DNA of 64,000 nt from Phycisphaerales bacterium (GTDB lineage Bacteria; Planctomycetota; Phycisphaerae; Phycisphaerales; UBA1924), in NCBI GenBank assembly GCA_020849615.1, contig JADLFW010000004.1, positions 310,001 to 374,000 on the forward strand, written 5' to 3'. Positions 44,748-52,108 of the stretch are shown in pieces. A program made the position numbers and the translations under genes. The notes beneath the pieces were generated by a model, which worked only from the letters and a program-made list of their open reading frames with translations, was not told the origin of the DNA and did not search any database. The first letter of the stretch is position 1; every line of letters starts with the position of its first letter.

Positions 44748-45062
44748 CCGGGACGGCTCAGGTGCCTGAGCCGCATGGCCCCGAAGACGCAGCACTCTTG
44801 CAGCAACCTACGGCAGCGACTCGCATTGGCAACATCGCTGCGGCAACCCGCCGACTCTGCCTTGATCCCAGCGAAACGATGGAGTGGATCAGCGCCCCCC
44901 CCGCGGGCAACAGCGAGCCACTCGGCACCTGGTCTGCCCGCCGGAGTTGGGATGCCTCTCCCGGATCGGCCTCGGCGACCGGCCTAGACCCGCCACCCCT
45001 TCGGAATTCGGGTCAGATCGCGGGTCAACGCGGGTCAGACCCCCTCGAAGCCCGCCAAAGAA
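44748..45062. other. no gene recognised
   Basis: This interval lies between the AhpD-like gene and the terminator of the tRNA gene. A plus-strand reading frame is open through it, but its translation looks non-coding and would run into the tRNA antisense. It is probably the degenerate right margin of the island. Confidence 0.5.
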
Positions 45063-45094
45063 AAACGCCGCAAACCCTTGGGATTGCGGCGTTT
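45063..45094 (-). terminator. intrinsic terminator of the tRNA-Ala gene
   Basis: On the minus strand a perfect 11-bp stem (AAACGCCGCAA, loop TCCCAAGGGT, TTGCGGCGTTT) runs into TTTTTC. It starts 10 bases beyond the tRNA 3' end. A degraded copy lies in the left remnant at 34613-34646. Confidence 0.85.
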
Positions 45095-45103
45095 ATCTTG
45101 AAG

Positions 45104-45178
45104 TGGAGGCAAGGGGACTCGAACCCCTGACCTCATCCATGCCATGGATGCGCTCTACCAAAACTGAGCTATGCCCCC
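45104..45178 (-). tRNA. tRNA-Ala (anticodon GGC)
   Basis: It folds as a cloverleaf: acceptor GGGGGCA with TGCCTCC (one G-U pair), D arm GCTC..GAGC, anticodon stem CATCC/GGATG around loop ATGGCAT (anticodon GGC), and T arm AGGGGTTCGAGTCCCCT. The discriminator is A and the CCA end is not encoded. Its 3' end is the right boundary of the putative island. Confidence 0.93.
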
Positions 45179-45535
45179 AATGTCCACTTCTGGCCCGTTC
45201 GAGCCGCCAAAGTCCGGAAACCACCGGGCCTTGCCGTCAGCGCACAGGACGAGATGGTAGAGGTTCGGCTCGGGGGGTCAAGAGCCTTCAGGGTCGGGGT
45301 TCATCCGGGGCGCAAGCCCCCGCCGCCGGGCCGCCTGCGCCGTCTGGGCCGGTCCTGCCGGACGGGGTGTCCGTGCCGGCGGTGCCGGGAGTGCCGGGAG
45401 TGCCGCCGGCGCGGGCCGACGGCGTTGCACACCGCGCCGCCCGCGCACCTTTCCTGCTTCCCCCGCGCGGCATCGCCGATCCCACCCCACCTCCCTACCC
45501 CTTCACACCCACGCTCACGAGGGATCCCCGCTCCG
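45179..45535. other. no gene recognised
   Basis: Presumed promoter region of the tRNA gene followed by GC-rich low-complexity sequence with repeated GTGCCGGGA words near 45390. I see no supported gene. Confidence 0.4.
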
Positions 45536-45832
45536 ATGACCCATCCGGACCACAACGCCTCTCTCACGCAGACCTGGACCCTTGACCACGGGGGCCGGCT
45601 CGAACTCGGCGGGCTCGGCGGCCCGGGCGGCCGGCCCGGCGCTGCCGCCACGGGGACCATCACCCCCATCGCCGCCTCCGGATGGATCTACCTGTCCGAA
45701 GTGTCAGATGACTCCCTGGAGGCCCGGGCCCTCGAGGCCCTGAGCCTGACCCAGGTCCTCGACCGCCTCGAGGCCCGGTTCCCCGGGTACCGGTGGTTCA
45801 TCCGCGACCGGGCCCGGCCCATCGCGGCCTGA
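45536..45832 (+). CDS. hypothetical protein
   Basis: A 98-residue protein starting MTHPDHNASLTQTWTLDHGG. It has a Gly-rich segment (ELGGLGGPGGRPG) and a compact C-terminal alpha/beta portion (LEALSLTQVLDRLEARFPGY then RWFIRDRARPIAA). No family is recognised. The frame is open far upstream, but that part is Pro/Arg-rich and looks non-coding. It is convergent with the heptosyltransferase gene. Confidence 0.45.
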   Translation: MTHPDHNASLTQTWTLDHGGRLELGGLGGPGGRPGAAATGTITPIAASGWIYLSEVSDDSLEARALEALSLTQVLDRLEARFPGYRWFIRDRARPIAA

Positions 45833-45853
45833 GCTGTGCGCGACCGGCCCGCG

Positions 45854-46957
45854 CTACCGGGCCAGCACGCGGTCCACCGCCGCGGTCACATCCCCAACCT
45901 CGATCCGCTCGATCCGGCACCGCTCCGGATGGTCGTTGGCCACTTCGCTTTCGGGGAGCGTCGGATCGGCGACCAGCACCGCCTCCGGCCCGCCGGGCCG
46001 GGTCGGGATCGTCGTCCATCGATGATCGGTCGGGCCGAAGAGCGAGACGACCGGGATGCCGAAGGCGGCGGCGATGTGCCGCGGCCCGGTGTCGTTGGTG
46101 ACCATCACCGCCGAGCGCCGGACCAGCGCCTTGAGCGAGGCGAGCGTGATCCCCAGCGCCGGCAGGCGCACAACCGGGGAACGCGCCCGGCGCGCGATCT
46201 CATCGGCAAGCTCCACTTCATCCGGTGATCCGTTCACCAGGACCCGCAGGCCGTGGCGGGAGGTCAGGTGATCGGCCACGGCGGCGAAGCGGTCCGGCGG
46301 CCAGCGCTTGGCGGGGTTATTGCCGCCCGGGTTCAAGACCCCGAACCGGGCAGATGAAAGAGCTTCCGGCGAAAGCCCCGCGCGGGCCAGGAGCGCATCG
46401 GCCGCCTGCTCTTCCTCGGGAGTCGTCGCCAGTTCCATATAGATGGGGGGCCGGGCCGCGAGGCAGGAGGGGGCGGCATCGTGCGCGATGACCTCGGGCC
46501 CTTCGATCACGTAGCGGGCGAGGCGCCAGTAGTAGTCGACCGCCGGGATCGGGGCCCAGTCGCCGGAGGGGCGCTTCGGGGCGCGGAGGCGGTCGGTCAG
46601 CAGGATCCCGCGGGCATCGCGGTCATAGCCGATGCGTCGCGGGATGCCGGCGATGCGGGTGACCAGCGCGGTCGAGAACGAGTTGGTGAAGAGCAGAGCG
46701 GTGTCGTACCGCCGGGGGCGGATCTTGGCCGCCGTGAACTTCGGGCCCATCACCCCATCGCGACGGATGGTGTGGACTTCATCGAAGAAAGTCGTCCCGG
46801 CCAGCACCTGGTCGATCCCTGGGCGGACCAGCCCGCCGATGAAGATTCCCGGCAGGCGGTCGCGGATGGCCCGGAGCGAGGGCGTCGCCATGACCGCATC
46901 GCCGACCCAGGAGGGACAGACAACCAGCAGGCGCAGCGGCGTTGGGGTGGCGCTCAG
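45854..46957 (-). CDS. glycosyltransferase family 9, lipopolysaccharide heptosyltransferase-like
   Basis: About 367 residues if started at the CTG at 46957. The conserved first strand of GT9 enzymes, LRLLVVCPSWVGDAVMATPS, begins well upstream of the first ATG (46891), and an in-frame stop at 46961 leaves no ATG or GTG able to include it. The CTG overlaps the preceding gene's stop as CTGA, like the common ATGA coupling. Other motifs: GVLNPGGNNPAKRWPPDRFA (near 210), VMVTNDTGPRHIAAAFGIPV and SLFGPTDHRWTT, the nucleotide-heptose binding region. It transfers heptose to LPS core; GmhB-type synthesis is encoded two genes upstream. Confidence 0.88.
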   Translation of the reverse strand: MSATPTPLRLLVVCPSWVGDAVMATPSLRAIRDRLPGIFIGGLVRPGIDQVLAGTTFFDEVHTIRRDGVMGPKFTAAKIRPRRYDTALLFTNSFSTALVTRIAGIPRRIGYDRDARGILLTDRLRAPKRPSGDWAPIPAVDYYWRLARYVIEGPEVIAHDAAPSCLAARPPIYMELATTPEEEQAADALLARAGLSPEALSSARFGVLNPGGNNPAKRWPPDRFAAVADHLTSRHGLRVLVNGSPDEVELADEIARRARSPVVRLPALGITLASLKALVRRSAVMVTNDTGPRHIAAAFGIPVVSLFGPTDHRWTTIPTRPGGPEAVLVADPTLPESEVANDHPERCRIERIEVGDVTAAVDRVLAR

Positions 46958-47280
46958 GACTCATCTCCCGACCACGGCCCGGCTTCCGGAAGTCCATCCC
47001 AGCCCGGCTCGGTTCCGCGTCCCCAGAGGGGATCGCCGCCGAACTTCCTGGCGTACCACGACTCGGTCAGGCGGCGGAGCTCCGCGAGAAAGCCCAGGGC
47101 GGCGAGCTGGTCGGCGGCCAGGGTGGCGACGAGGGCGTCGCCTTCTGAACTGATGCTCGCCACCTCGATCCCCGTCCGCTCGGCGATCGCGTGGGCGGTC
47201 GCGATGACGGTATCGCGGACCACGGGATCATCCAGGGGCCGGCCATCCAGGGCCCGGAGGCGGACGGTCGAAGTGGGCAT
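46954..47280 (-). CDS. conserved hypothetical protein
   Basis: A 108-residue soluble protein (MPTSTVRLRALDGRPLDDPV at the start), with DTVIATAHAIAERTGIEVAS and LVATLAADQLAALGFLAELR in the middle, and WYARKFGGDPLWG near the end. I do not recognise a named domain. It sits between gmhB and the heptosyltransferase gene on the same strand, coupled to the latter by a four-base overlap, so it may act in the same pathway. Confidence 0.65.
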   Translation of the reverse strand: MPTSTVRLRALDGRPLDDPVVRDTVIATAHAIAERTGIEVASISSEGDALVATLAADQLAALGFLAELRRLTESWYARKFGGDPLWGRGTEPGWDGLPEAGPWSGDES

Positions 47281-47340
47281 GGGGAAGTGTAGAGGAAGAA
47301 GGCACGGAGGCACTAAGGGGGAGCGGGTGAGCCGCGGCGA

Positions 47341-47898
47341 CTACGGCGAGCGAAGGATGAGGTCGGCGGCGGCGGCAAGATCGGCGAGGGGGAGGCCCGG
47401 GCCGATGCGGAGGCAGCGGTGGGGGCTGAGCCCGGCGGCGACCCCGGCTTCGACATCGCGGGGGGCATCGCCGATGCACCAGGAGCGGGGCAGGTCGAGG
47501 TTGAGGTCGGCGGCGGCCGCGAGGAGCATGCCCGGGCCCGGCTTGCGCCAGGGGTGGGGGGTGCTGAAGCGGGGCACGATTCCGGCGGGCGGGGGTCGGT
47601 TGGGGGAGTAGTAGATCCCGGCGAGCTCGACGCCGAAGCCGCGCAGGAGTTGGCGGAGGCGATCGTTGACCGCTTCGACCTGTTGGAGGGTGCAGAGCCC
47701 CTGGGCGACGCCGCCCTGGTTGGTGATCACAACCAGTTGCAGGCCCGGCTGTTGCAGGCGGGCGCAGGCTTCGCCGGCGCCGGGGAGGAGGCGGACGAGC
47801 GCGGGGTCGAGGAGGTCGCCGGGGGTGGGGGTGTGCGCGGTGGCGTCTTTGTTATCGATCAGGGTGTCATCGCGGTCGAGGAAGACGGTGGGGCGCAC
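47341..47898 (-). CDS. gmhB: HAD-family phosphatase, GmhB-like (heptose 1,7-bisphosphate 7-phosphatase)
   Basis: A 185-residue HAD enzyme of the GmhB/histidinol-phosphatase group. The nucleophile motif is FLDRDDTLI (Asp near residue 8), motif II is VVITNQGGVAQGL, motif III is RKPGPGMLLAAAADLNLD, and motif IV is CIGDAPRDVEAGVAAGL. The third zinc-loop cysteines typical of GmhB (CxHx...CxC) are replaced by YYSPNRPPPAGIVPRFSTPHPW, so substrate choice is less certain. The GTG at 47898 is used because a much longer open frame upstream is antisense to the patatin gene. Confidence 0.75.
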   Translation of the reverse strand: MRPTVFLDRDDTLIDNKDATAHTPTPGDLLDPALVRLLPGAGEACARLQQPGLQLVVITNQGGVAQGLCTLQQVEAVNDRLRQLLRGFGVELAGIYYSPNRPPPAGIVPRFSTPHPWRKPGPGMLLAAAADLNLDLPRSWCIGDAPRDVEAGVAAGLSPHRCLRIGPGLPLADLAAAADLILRSP

Positions 47899-47997
47899 GG
47901 GGCGAGGGTAGCGAGGCGGAAGAGACCGAGAGATGTTGAGTTGGGCGCGGATGCGGGTCGCAGCCGGTAAGCTGGCCCGCACACAAGGAGAAGCACC

Positions 47998-49083
47998 ATG
48001 GGACGGCTGATCAAGGTCCTGTCGATCGACGGCGGCGGCATCCGCGGAATCATTCCGGGCGTGATCATGGATGAGATCGAGCGGCGGACGGGCAAGCCGA
48101 TCAGCAAGATGTTCGACCTGGTCGCGGGGACATCGACCGGGGGCATCCTGGCGGTGGGGATCACCAAGCCCGATGACAACGGCGATCCGGAGTACTCGGC
48201 GTCGGAGCTGATCCGGCTCTACGAGCAGCAGGGCAAGCGGATCTTCCCGGATTCGATCTGGCGGCGGATCCCGGGGCACGTGCTGGTGAGCGATGAGAAG
48301 TACCCCAGCGACGGGATCGAGGGTGTGCTGAAGGAGTACTTCGGCGATGCGAAGCTCAGCGAGTCGCTCACGGATGTGATCGTGACGGCGTACGACATCG
48401 AGCAGCGGACGCCGTTCTTCTTCAAGAGCAACAAGGCGAGGACCGACCCGAAGTTCAACTTCAGGATCCGTGATGTGGCGAGGGCGACCTCGGCAGCGCC
48501 GACGTACTTCGAGCCCTTCAAGCTGCCGGTGGCGGACCCTTCCGACCTGAGCGAGTACTACGCGCTGATCGACGGCGGGGTGTACGTGAACAACCCGGCG
48601 CTGTCGGGGTACGCCGAGGCGGTGCGGCAGTTCAGCGACCCCGGCAACGAGTTCCTGGTCGTCTCGCTGGGCACGGGGCAGCAGACGCGGCGCTTCCCGT
48701 ACGAGCGGGCCAAGGACTGGGGGCTGGCGGGGTGGGTGCGGCCGCTGATCAACATCATGTTCGACGGGGTGTGCGATGCGGTGGACTACCAGCTCAAGCA
48801 GATCTGCTGCGAGAAGCCGGATGGCCCGCGCTATTACCGCTTCGACATCGAGCTGACGGATGTGAACGACGACTTCGACGATGCCAGCCCGGGCAACCTG
48901 CGGATGATCAAGCAGGCGGGGATGGAGCTGGCCCGGGCCACCAGCAACGACCTGGACCGCCTCTGCGAGCAGATCTCGGCGACGGTGCCGACGCCGACGG
49001 CGGTTGAGATGAAGCCCAAGACGACGGCGGGGCACGATGCGCGGACGAGCGCGCGGGCCGCGACGACACCGAGGCGGAGGTAG
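47998..49083 (+). CDS. patatin-like phospholipase
   Basis: A 361-residue lipid acyl hydrolase. The oxyanion motif is DGGGIRGIIPG (residues 11-21), the nucleophile elbow GTSTGG (Ser near 46), and the catalytic Asp is in LIDGGVYVNNPA (near 194). The substrate is presumably membrane phospholipid. The C-terminal 30 residues are low-complexity and Arg/Thr-rich. An AAGGAG site lies before the ATG. CBASS CapV effectors belong to this family, but no nucleotide cyclase gene is nearby, so a housekeeping lipase is the safer reading. Confidence 0.9.
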   Translation: MGRLIKVLSIDGGGIRGIIPGVIMDEIERRTGKPISKMFDLVAGTSTGGILAVGITKPDDNGDPEYSASELIRLYEQQGKRIFPDSIWRRIPGHVLVSDEKYPSDGIEGVLKEYFGDAKLSESLTDVIVTAYDIEQRTPFFFKSNKARTDPKFNFRIRDVARATSAAPTYFEPFKLPVADPSDLSEYYALIDGGVYVNNPALSGYAEAVRQFSDPGNEFLVVSLGTGQQTRRFPYERAKDWGLAGWVRPLINIMFDGVCDAVDYQLKQICCEKPDGPRYYRFDIELTDVNDDFDDASPGNLRMIKQAGMELARATSNDLDRLCEQISATVPTPTAVEMKPKTTAGHDARTSARAATTPRRR

Positions 49084-49109
49084 GAGCGGGGCCCGGCAGG
49101 CGCACGGAG

Positions 49110-49137
49110 CGTGGGGGAGCCTGACGGCTCCCCCACG
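49110..49137 (+). terminator. GC-rich hairpin after the patatin gene
   Basis: A perfect 12-bp stem, CGTGGGGGAGCC, loop TGAC, GGCTCCCCCACG. No T-run follows; instead there are CACCCGG repeats. It is a likely transcript end or RNA-stabilising hairpin. Confidence 0.5.
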
Positions 49138-49205
49138 GCACCCGGCACCCGGCACCCGGCTCCCCAACGGCGCCCGGCGCCCGCGAATGTGGTTTGCGCT
49201 AAGCC

Positions 49206-49240
49206 CTTGATGAACCGGATGTTGTAGTTCATTCATCAAG
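49206..49240. repeat. 9-bp inverted repeat upstream of a dockerin-protein gene
   Basis: CTTGATGAA (49206-49214) and TTCATCAAG (49232-49240) form a dyad with a 17-base spacer in a locally A/T-rich stretch, about 105 bases before the next start codon. It could be an operator or a hairpin in the leader. Confidence 0.4.
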
Positions 49241-49344
49241 ATGAAGCGCCGAAGCTGCGCCGTGCGGCGCGGGATCTTGCTTTCTCGCGGTGCACCCGCC
49301 GCGCGTATTGGCGGCGGATCCAACAAGAAAGAGAGAGGGACAAC

Positions 49345-50079
49345 GTGAAGATGGACAATGTTCGTATGGGGGGCGTGGCGGTCTGCGCGTTGGTCATGTT
49401 CGCCGGGGGGGCCGGGCCCGCGCTCGCCGAGCCGCTCGTTGACAATCTCGATCAGCCGATCCGCGATGTGACGATCCTGGGCACAGTGGAGCCGGATGTG
49501 CTGTGGGCGGCGCAGTCGTTCTACACGCCCGCGCGGGCCTCGCTGAACACGGTGACGGCGATGGTGGGCTGGGCGGCCGATGGCACCGATGCGGTGGCGG
49601 AGCTGCGCATGGGCGATGACCCGACAGGCCCGGTGGTGACGACTTTCACCGTGCCCGCGATGTCTGGCATCACGGTGGAGCCCGCGGTGTTCGTGCCGGA
49701 TGCGGCGGTGACGCTGGAGCCGGGGGTGCAGTACTGGGTGGTGATGGGCCCGGCGAGCGCGGGATCGTTCGGGTGGGCGTACGCGGAGGGTGATGCGTAC
49801 ACCGGGCCCGGCTGGTTCGGGGGGTACACGTACTCGAGCGACTACGGGGTGTCGTGGATCTCGATCGGGATCGAGAACCCGCACCAGATCGGGGTCGATG
49901 TGACGTTCATCACCTGCCTCGCCGACCTGAACGGGGATGGGCTCGTGGACTTCGCCGATTACCTGGAGTTTCTGAACCTGTACGACGCCGGGGATCCGCG
50001 TGTGGATTTCAACCAGGATGGGCTGGTCGACTTCAGCGATTACCTCGAGTTCCTGAACCTCTACGACGCGGGGTGCTGA
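49345..50079 (+). CDS. secreted protein with beta-sandwich domain and GC-type dockerin tail
   Basis: A 244-residue protein with signal peptide (VCALVMFAGGAGPALAEP). The 150-residue domain resembles choice-of-anchor-R type domains (LVDNLDQPIRDVTILGT, AAQSFYTPARASLNTVTAMV, EPGVQYWVVMGPAS). The tail is two Ca-loop repeats, DLNGDGLVDFADYLEFLNLY and DFNQDGLVDFSDYLEFLNLY, ending DAGC. The start is GTG at 49345 or ATG at 49351; a GAGAGGGA site fits either. Confidence 0.82.
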   Translation: MKMDNVRMGGVAVCALVMFAGGAGPALAEPLVDNLDQPIRDVTILGTVEPDVLWAAQSFYTPARASLNTVTAMVGWAADGTDAVAELRMGDDPTGPVVTTFTVPAMSGITVEPAVFVPDAAVTLEPGVQYWVVMGPASAGSFGWAYAEGDAYTGPGWFGGYTYSSDYGVSWISIGIENPHQIGVDVTFITCLADLNGDGLVDFADYLEFLNLYDAGDPRVDFNQDGLVDFSDYLEFLNLYDAGC

Positions 50080-50095
50080 GGAAGCGGGCCTCGGG

Positions 50096-51496
50096 TCAGG
50101 TCAGGTCCACCGTTTCGCGGTACTGCGGGACACGGACTTCGGGCGCGCCGCGGCGGCGGAGCTCTTCGGCGAGGTTGAGGGCGACGGCCTCCTCGCCGTG
50201 GGTGAGGAACGTCAGGGCGGGCGGGGTCTTGAGCGCGCTGAACCACCCGAGCAGGCCCGCGCGGTCGGCGTGGGCGGACATGCCGGAGACCTGGCGGATG
50301 CGGGCCCGGACGGGGTGCATCTGGCCGTGGATGCGGACCTGGGGGTTGCCGTCGAGGATCTGCCGGCCCAGCGTGCCGGGGGACTGGTAGCCGACGAAGA
50401 GGATGGTGGCGTCGGGGTTCATGATGTTGCGATCGAGGTGGTGCTTGATGCGGCCGCCGGTGCACATGCCGGCGCCGGCCATGATGATGGCGCCGCCGCG
50501 GATGCGGTTGATGGCCTGGGACTCTTCGCGGGTGCGGGAGAGGTGCAGGCCCGGGAATCGCAGCGCGCCGCGCGGGCCTTCGAAGAGGGCGCGGGCGTGT
50601 TCATCCATGAAGGACTGGTAGCGTTCGAAGAGCTCGGTGGCATCGACGGCCATGGGGCTGTCGAGGAAGACGGTGAGGTGATGGATGCGGCCCGCGCGGA
50701 GCAGGGAGCGGAGGTGGAAGAGCAGCTCCTGGGCCCGTTCGATGGCGAAGGTGGGGATGAGGAGGTTTCCGCCGGCCTGCATGGCGGCGTTGATCTCTTC
50801 GCCCAGGGCTTCCTGGATGGGCGCGGCGTCGTGGTGGTCGCGGTCGCCGTAGGTGGACTCCATGATGAGGACATCAGCGGGCGGGGGGTCCTCGGGATCG
50901 CGGATAATGGGCTTGTTGTGCTGGCCGACATCGCCGGAGAAGACGATGCGGCGGCGCTGTCCCTCCTCTTCGGCTTCGATCTCGAGGAACGCCGAGCCCA
51001 GGATGTGGCCCGCATCGCGGTACGTCGCGGTGATGTGATCGCCAAGGCGGACGGGTTCGTGGTAGGCGACGGTGCGGAAGAGGGGGAGCGCGGCCTCGGC
51101 ATCGGCGACGGTGTAGAGCGGGGCCTCGGGGTGCGGGCCGCGGCGACCCTCCTTCTGATGGCGCTGGGCCTTGAACTGGGCATCTTCTTCCTGGATGCCG
51201 GCGCTGTCGAGCATGACGAGCCGGGCCAGGTCGCGGGAGGGCGCGGTGGCGAGGATCGGAGCGCGGAAGCCCTGCTTGACCAGCCGCGGGATTCGGCCGC
51301 AGTGGTCGAGGTGCGCGTGGGTGAGGAGCAGGAAATCGATGTCGTTGATGGGTTCCGGGAAGGGGTCCCAGTTACGGTCGAGGAAGGGTCGCTCTTGAAA
51401 GAGGCCGCAGTCCACGAGGATGCGCATTCCCGCGGCTTCGAGGAGGTAGCACGATCCGGTGACCTGGCGGTTGGCCCCGAGGAAGCGCAGTTTCAT
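50096..51496 (-). CDS. metallo-beta-lactamase/beta-CASP ribonuclease-like protein
   Basis: A 466-residue protein. The MBL core has LTHAHLDHCGRIPRL (HxHxDH, near 59), AGHILGSAFLEIE, FSGDVGQHNKP and MESTYGDRDHH. The beta-CASP region includes LLIPTFAIERAQELLF, FLDSPMAVDATELF, IIMAGAGMCTGGRIKHHL and GMSAHADRAGLLGWF, and the final THGE motif. This is the bacterial homologue group of CPSF73 (YSH1-like). RNA cleavage is inferred from the family; all metal ligands are present. It is convergent with the dockerin gene at 49345. Confidence 0.92.
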   Translation of the reverse strand: MKLRFLGANRQVTGSCYLLEAAGMRILVDCGLFQERPFLDRNWDPFPEPINDIDFLLLTHAHLDHCGRIPRLVKQGFRAPILATAPSRDLARLVMLDSAGIQEEDAQFKAQRHQKEGRRGPHPEAPLYTVADAEAALPLFRTVAYHEPVRLGDHITATYRDAGHILGSAFLEIEAEEEGQRRRIVFSGDVGQHNKPIIRDPEDPPPADVLIMESTYGDRDHHDAAPIQEALGEEINAAMQAGGNLLIPTFAIERAQELLFHLRSLLRAGRIHHLTVFLDSPMAVDATELFERYQSFMDEHARALFEGPRGALRFPGLHLSRTREESQAINRIRGGAIIMAGAGMCTGGRIKHHLDRNIMNPDATILFVGYQSPGTLGRQILDGNPQVRIHGQMHPVRARIRQVSGMSAHADRAGLLGWFSALKTPPALTFLTHGEEAVALNLAEELRRRGAPEVRVPQYRETVDLT

Positions 51497-51572
51497 GGGG
51501 GACTGTACGATTGCCGCGGCGGCCCGTGGGTGAAGAAGCCTTCATAACGAGGCGGAATGCCGGGAGTGGCTG

Positions 51573-52091
51573 ATGCGGTGGGTGCTGATCGTGGCGGGCG
51601 TGGTGATCGGCGTGCCGGTGCTGCTGGCGCTGGCGGGGATGCTGCTGCCGCGGGGTCACGTGGCGGTGCGGAGCGTGAAGCTGAAGGCGGGCCCGGATGC
51701 GGTGTGGGCTCTGGTGAGCGACCTGGCCGGAGTCCCGGCGTGGTGGCCGTACTTGTCGAAGGTGGAGCGGCTGGCGGATCGTAACGGGCGGGAGGTGTGG
51801 AAGGAGACGCGGGCCAACCGCTGGAGCATCCCGCTGGAGACGATGGAGTCGATTCCCGGGCGGCGGCTGGTGCGGCGGATCGCGGATGAGGATCTCGCGT
51901 TCGGCGGGGAGTGGGTGTACGAGATCGAGCCCTCGGAGGGTGGGAGCCTCGTGACGGTGACGGAGCGGGGGGAAGTGAAGAAGCCGGTGCTCCGGGTGTT
52001 CACGCTCTTCGGGAAAAAGCGGGCGGGGATCGATTCGTACCTGAAGGCGCTGGCCCGTCGGCTGGGCGAAGAGGTTCATTTCGGGGGGTGA
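51573..52091 (+). CDS. SRPBCC-family protein with N-terminal membrane helix
   Basis: A 172-residue protein. One N-terminal membrane segment (WVLIVAGVVIGVPVLLALAG) is followed by a START/polyketide-cyclase-like fold: VRSVKLKAGPDAVWALVSDL then PAWWPYLSKVERL, and RLVRRIADEDLAFGGEWVYE. Such folds bind hydrophobic ligands; the ligand is unknown. It is 17 bases upstream of the cardiolipin synthase gene. Confidence 0.82.
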   Translation: MRWVLIVAGVVIGVPVLLALAGMLLPRGHVAVRSVKLKAGPDAVWALVSDLAGVPAWWPYLSKVERLADRNGREVWKETRANRWSIPLETMESIPGRRLVRRIADEDLAFGGEWVYEIEPSEGGSLVTVTERGEVKKPVLRVFTLFGKKRAGIDSYLKALARRLGEEVHFGG

Positions 52092-52108
52092 GCGCGGGAG
52101 GGGTGTGG

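Larger units (their letters stand above)
34607..45126. mobile_element. putative genomic island bounded by tRNA-Ala 3'-end direct repeats
   Basis: 74 bases at 34607-34680 match 45053-45126 with few differences and in the same orientation. The right copy is the 3' part of an intact tRNA-Ala gene (minus strand) plus its terminator; the left copy is the displaced 3' part only. This is the usual footprint of integration into a tRNA 3' end. The interval contains stress, redox and nitrogen genes plus gene fragments. No integrase, relaxase or phage gene was found, so it is either old and decayed or moved by a recombinase in trans. Chance similarity of two tRNA 3' ends is the alternative. Confidence 0.6.

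Noticed and set aside
44744-45130. Open frame after the AhpD-like gene starting at an ATGA overlap
   Set aside because: The translation has no recognisable structure and runs into the antisense of the tRNA-Ala gene and its terminator.
47998-49083. Patatin gene as a CBASS (CapV) defence effector
   Set aside because: No CD-NTase, HORMA, TRIP13 or Cap2/Cap3-like gene is adjacent; neighbours are LPS, RNA and secreted-protein genes.
47899-49884. N-terminal extension of the GmhB-like frame by about 660 codons
   Set aside because: It is antisense to the patatin gene and to the dockerin gene; the HAD domain starts at the GTG at 47898.
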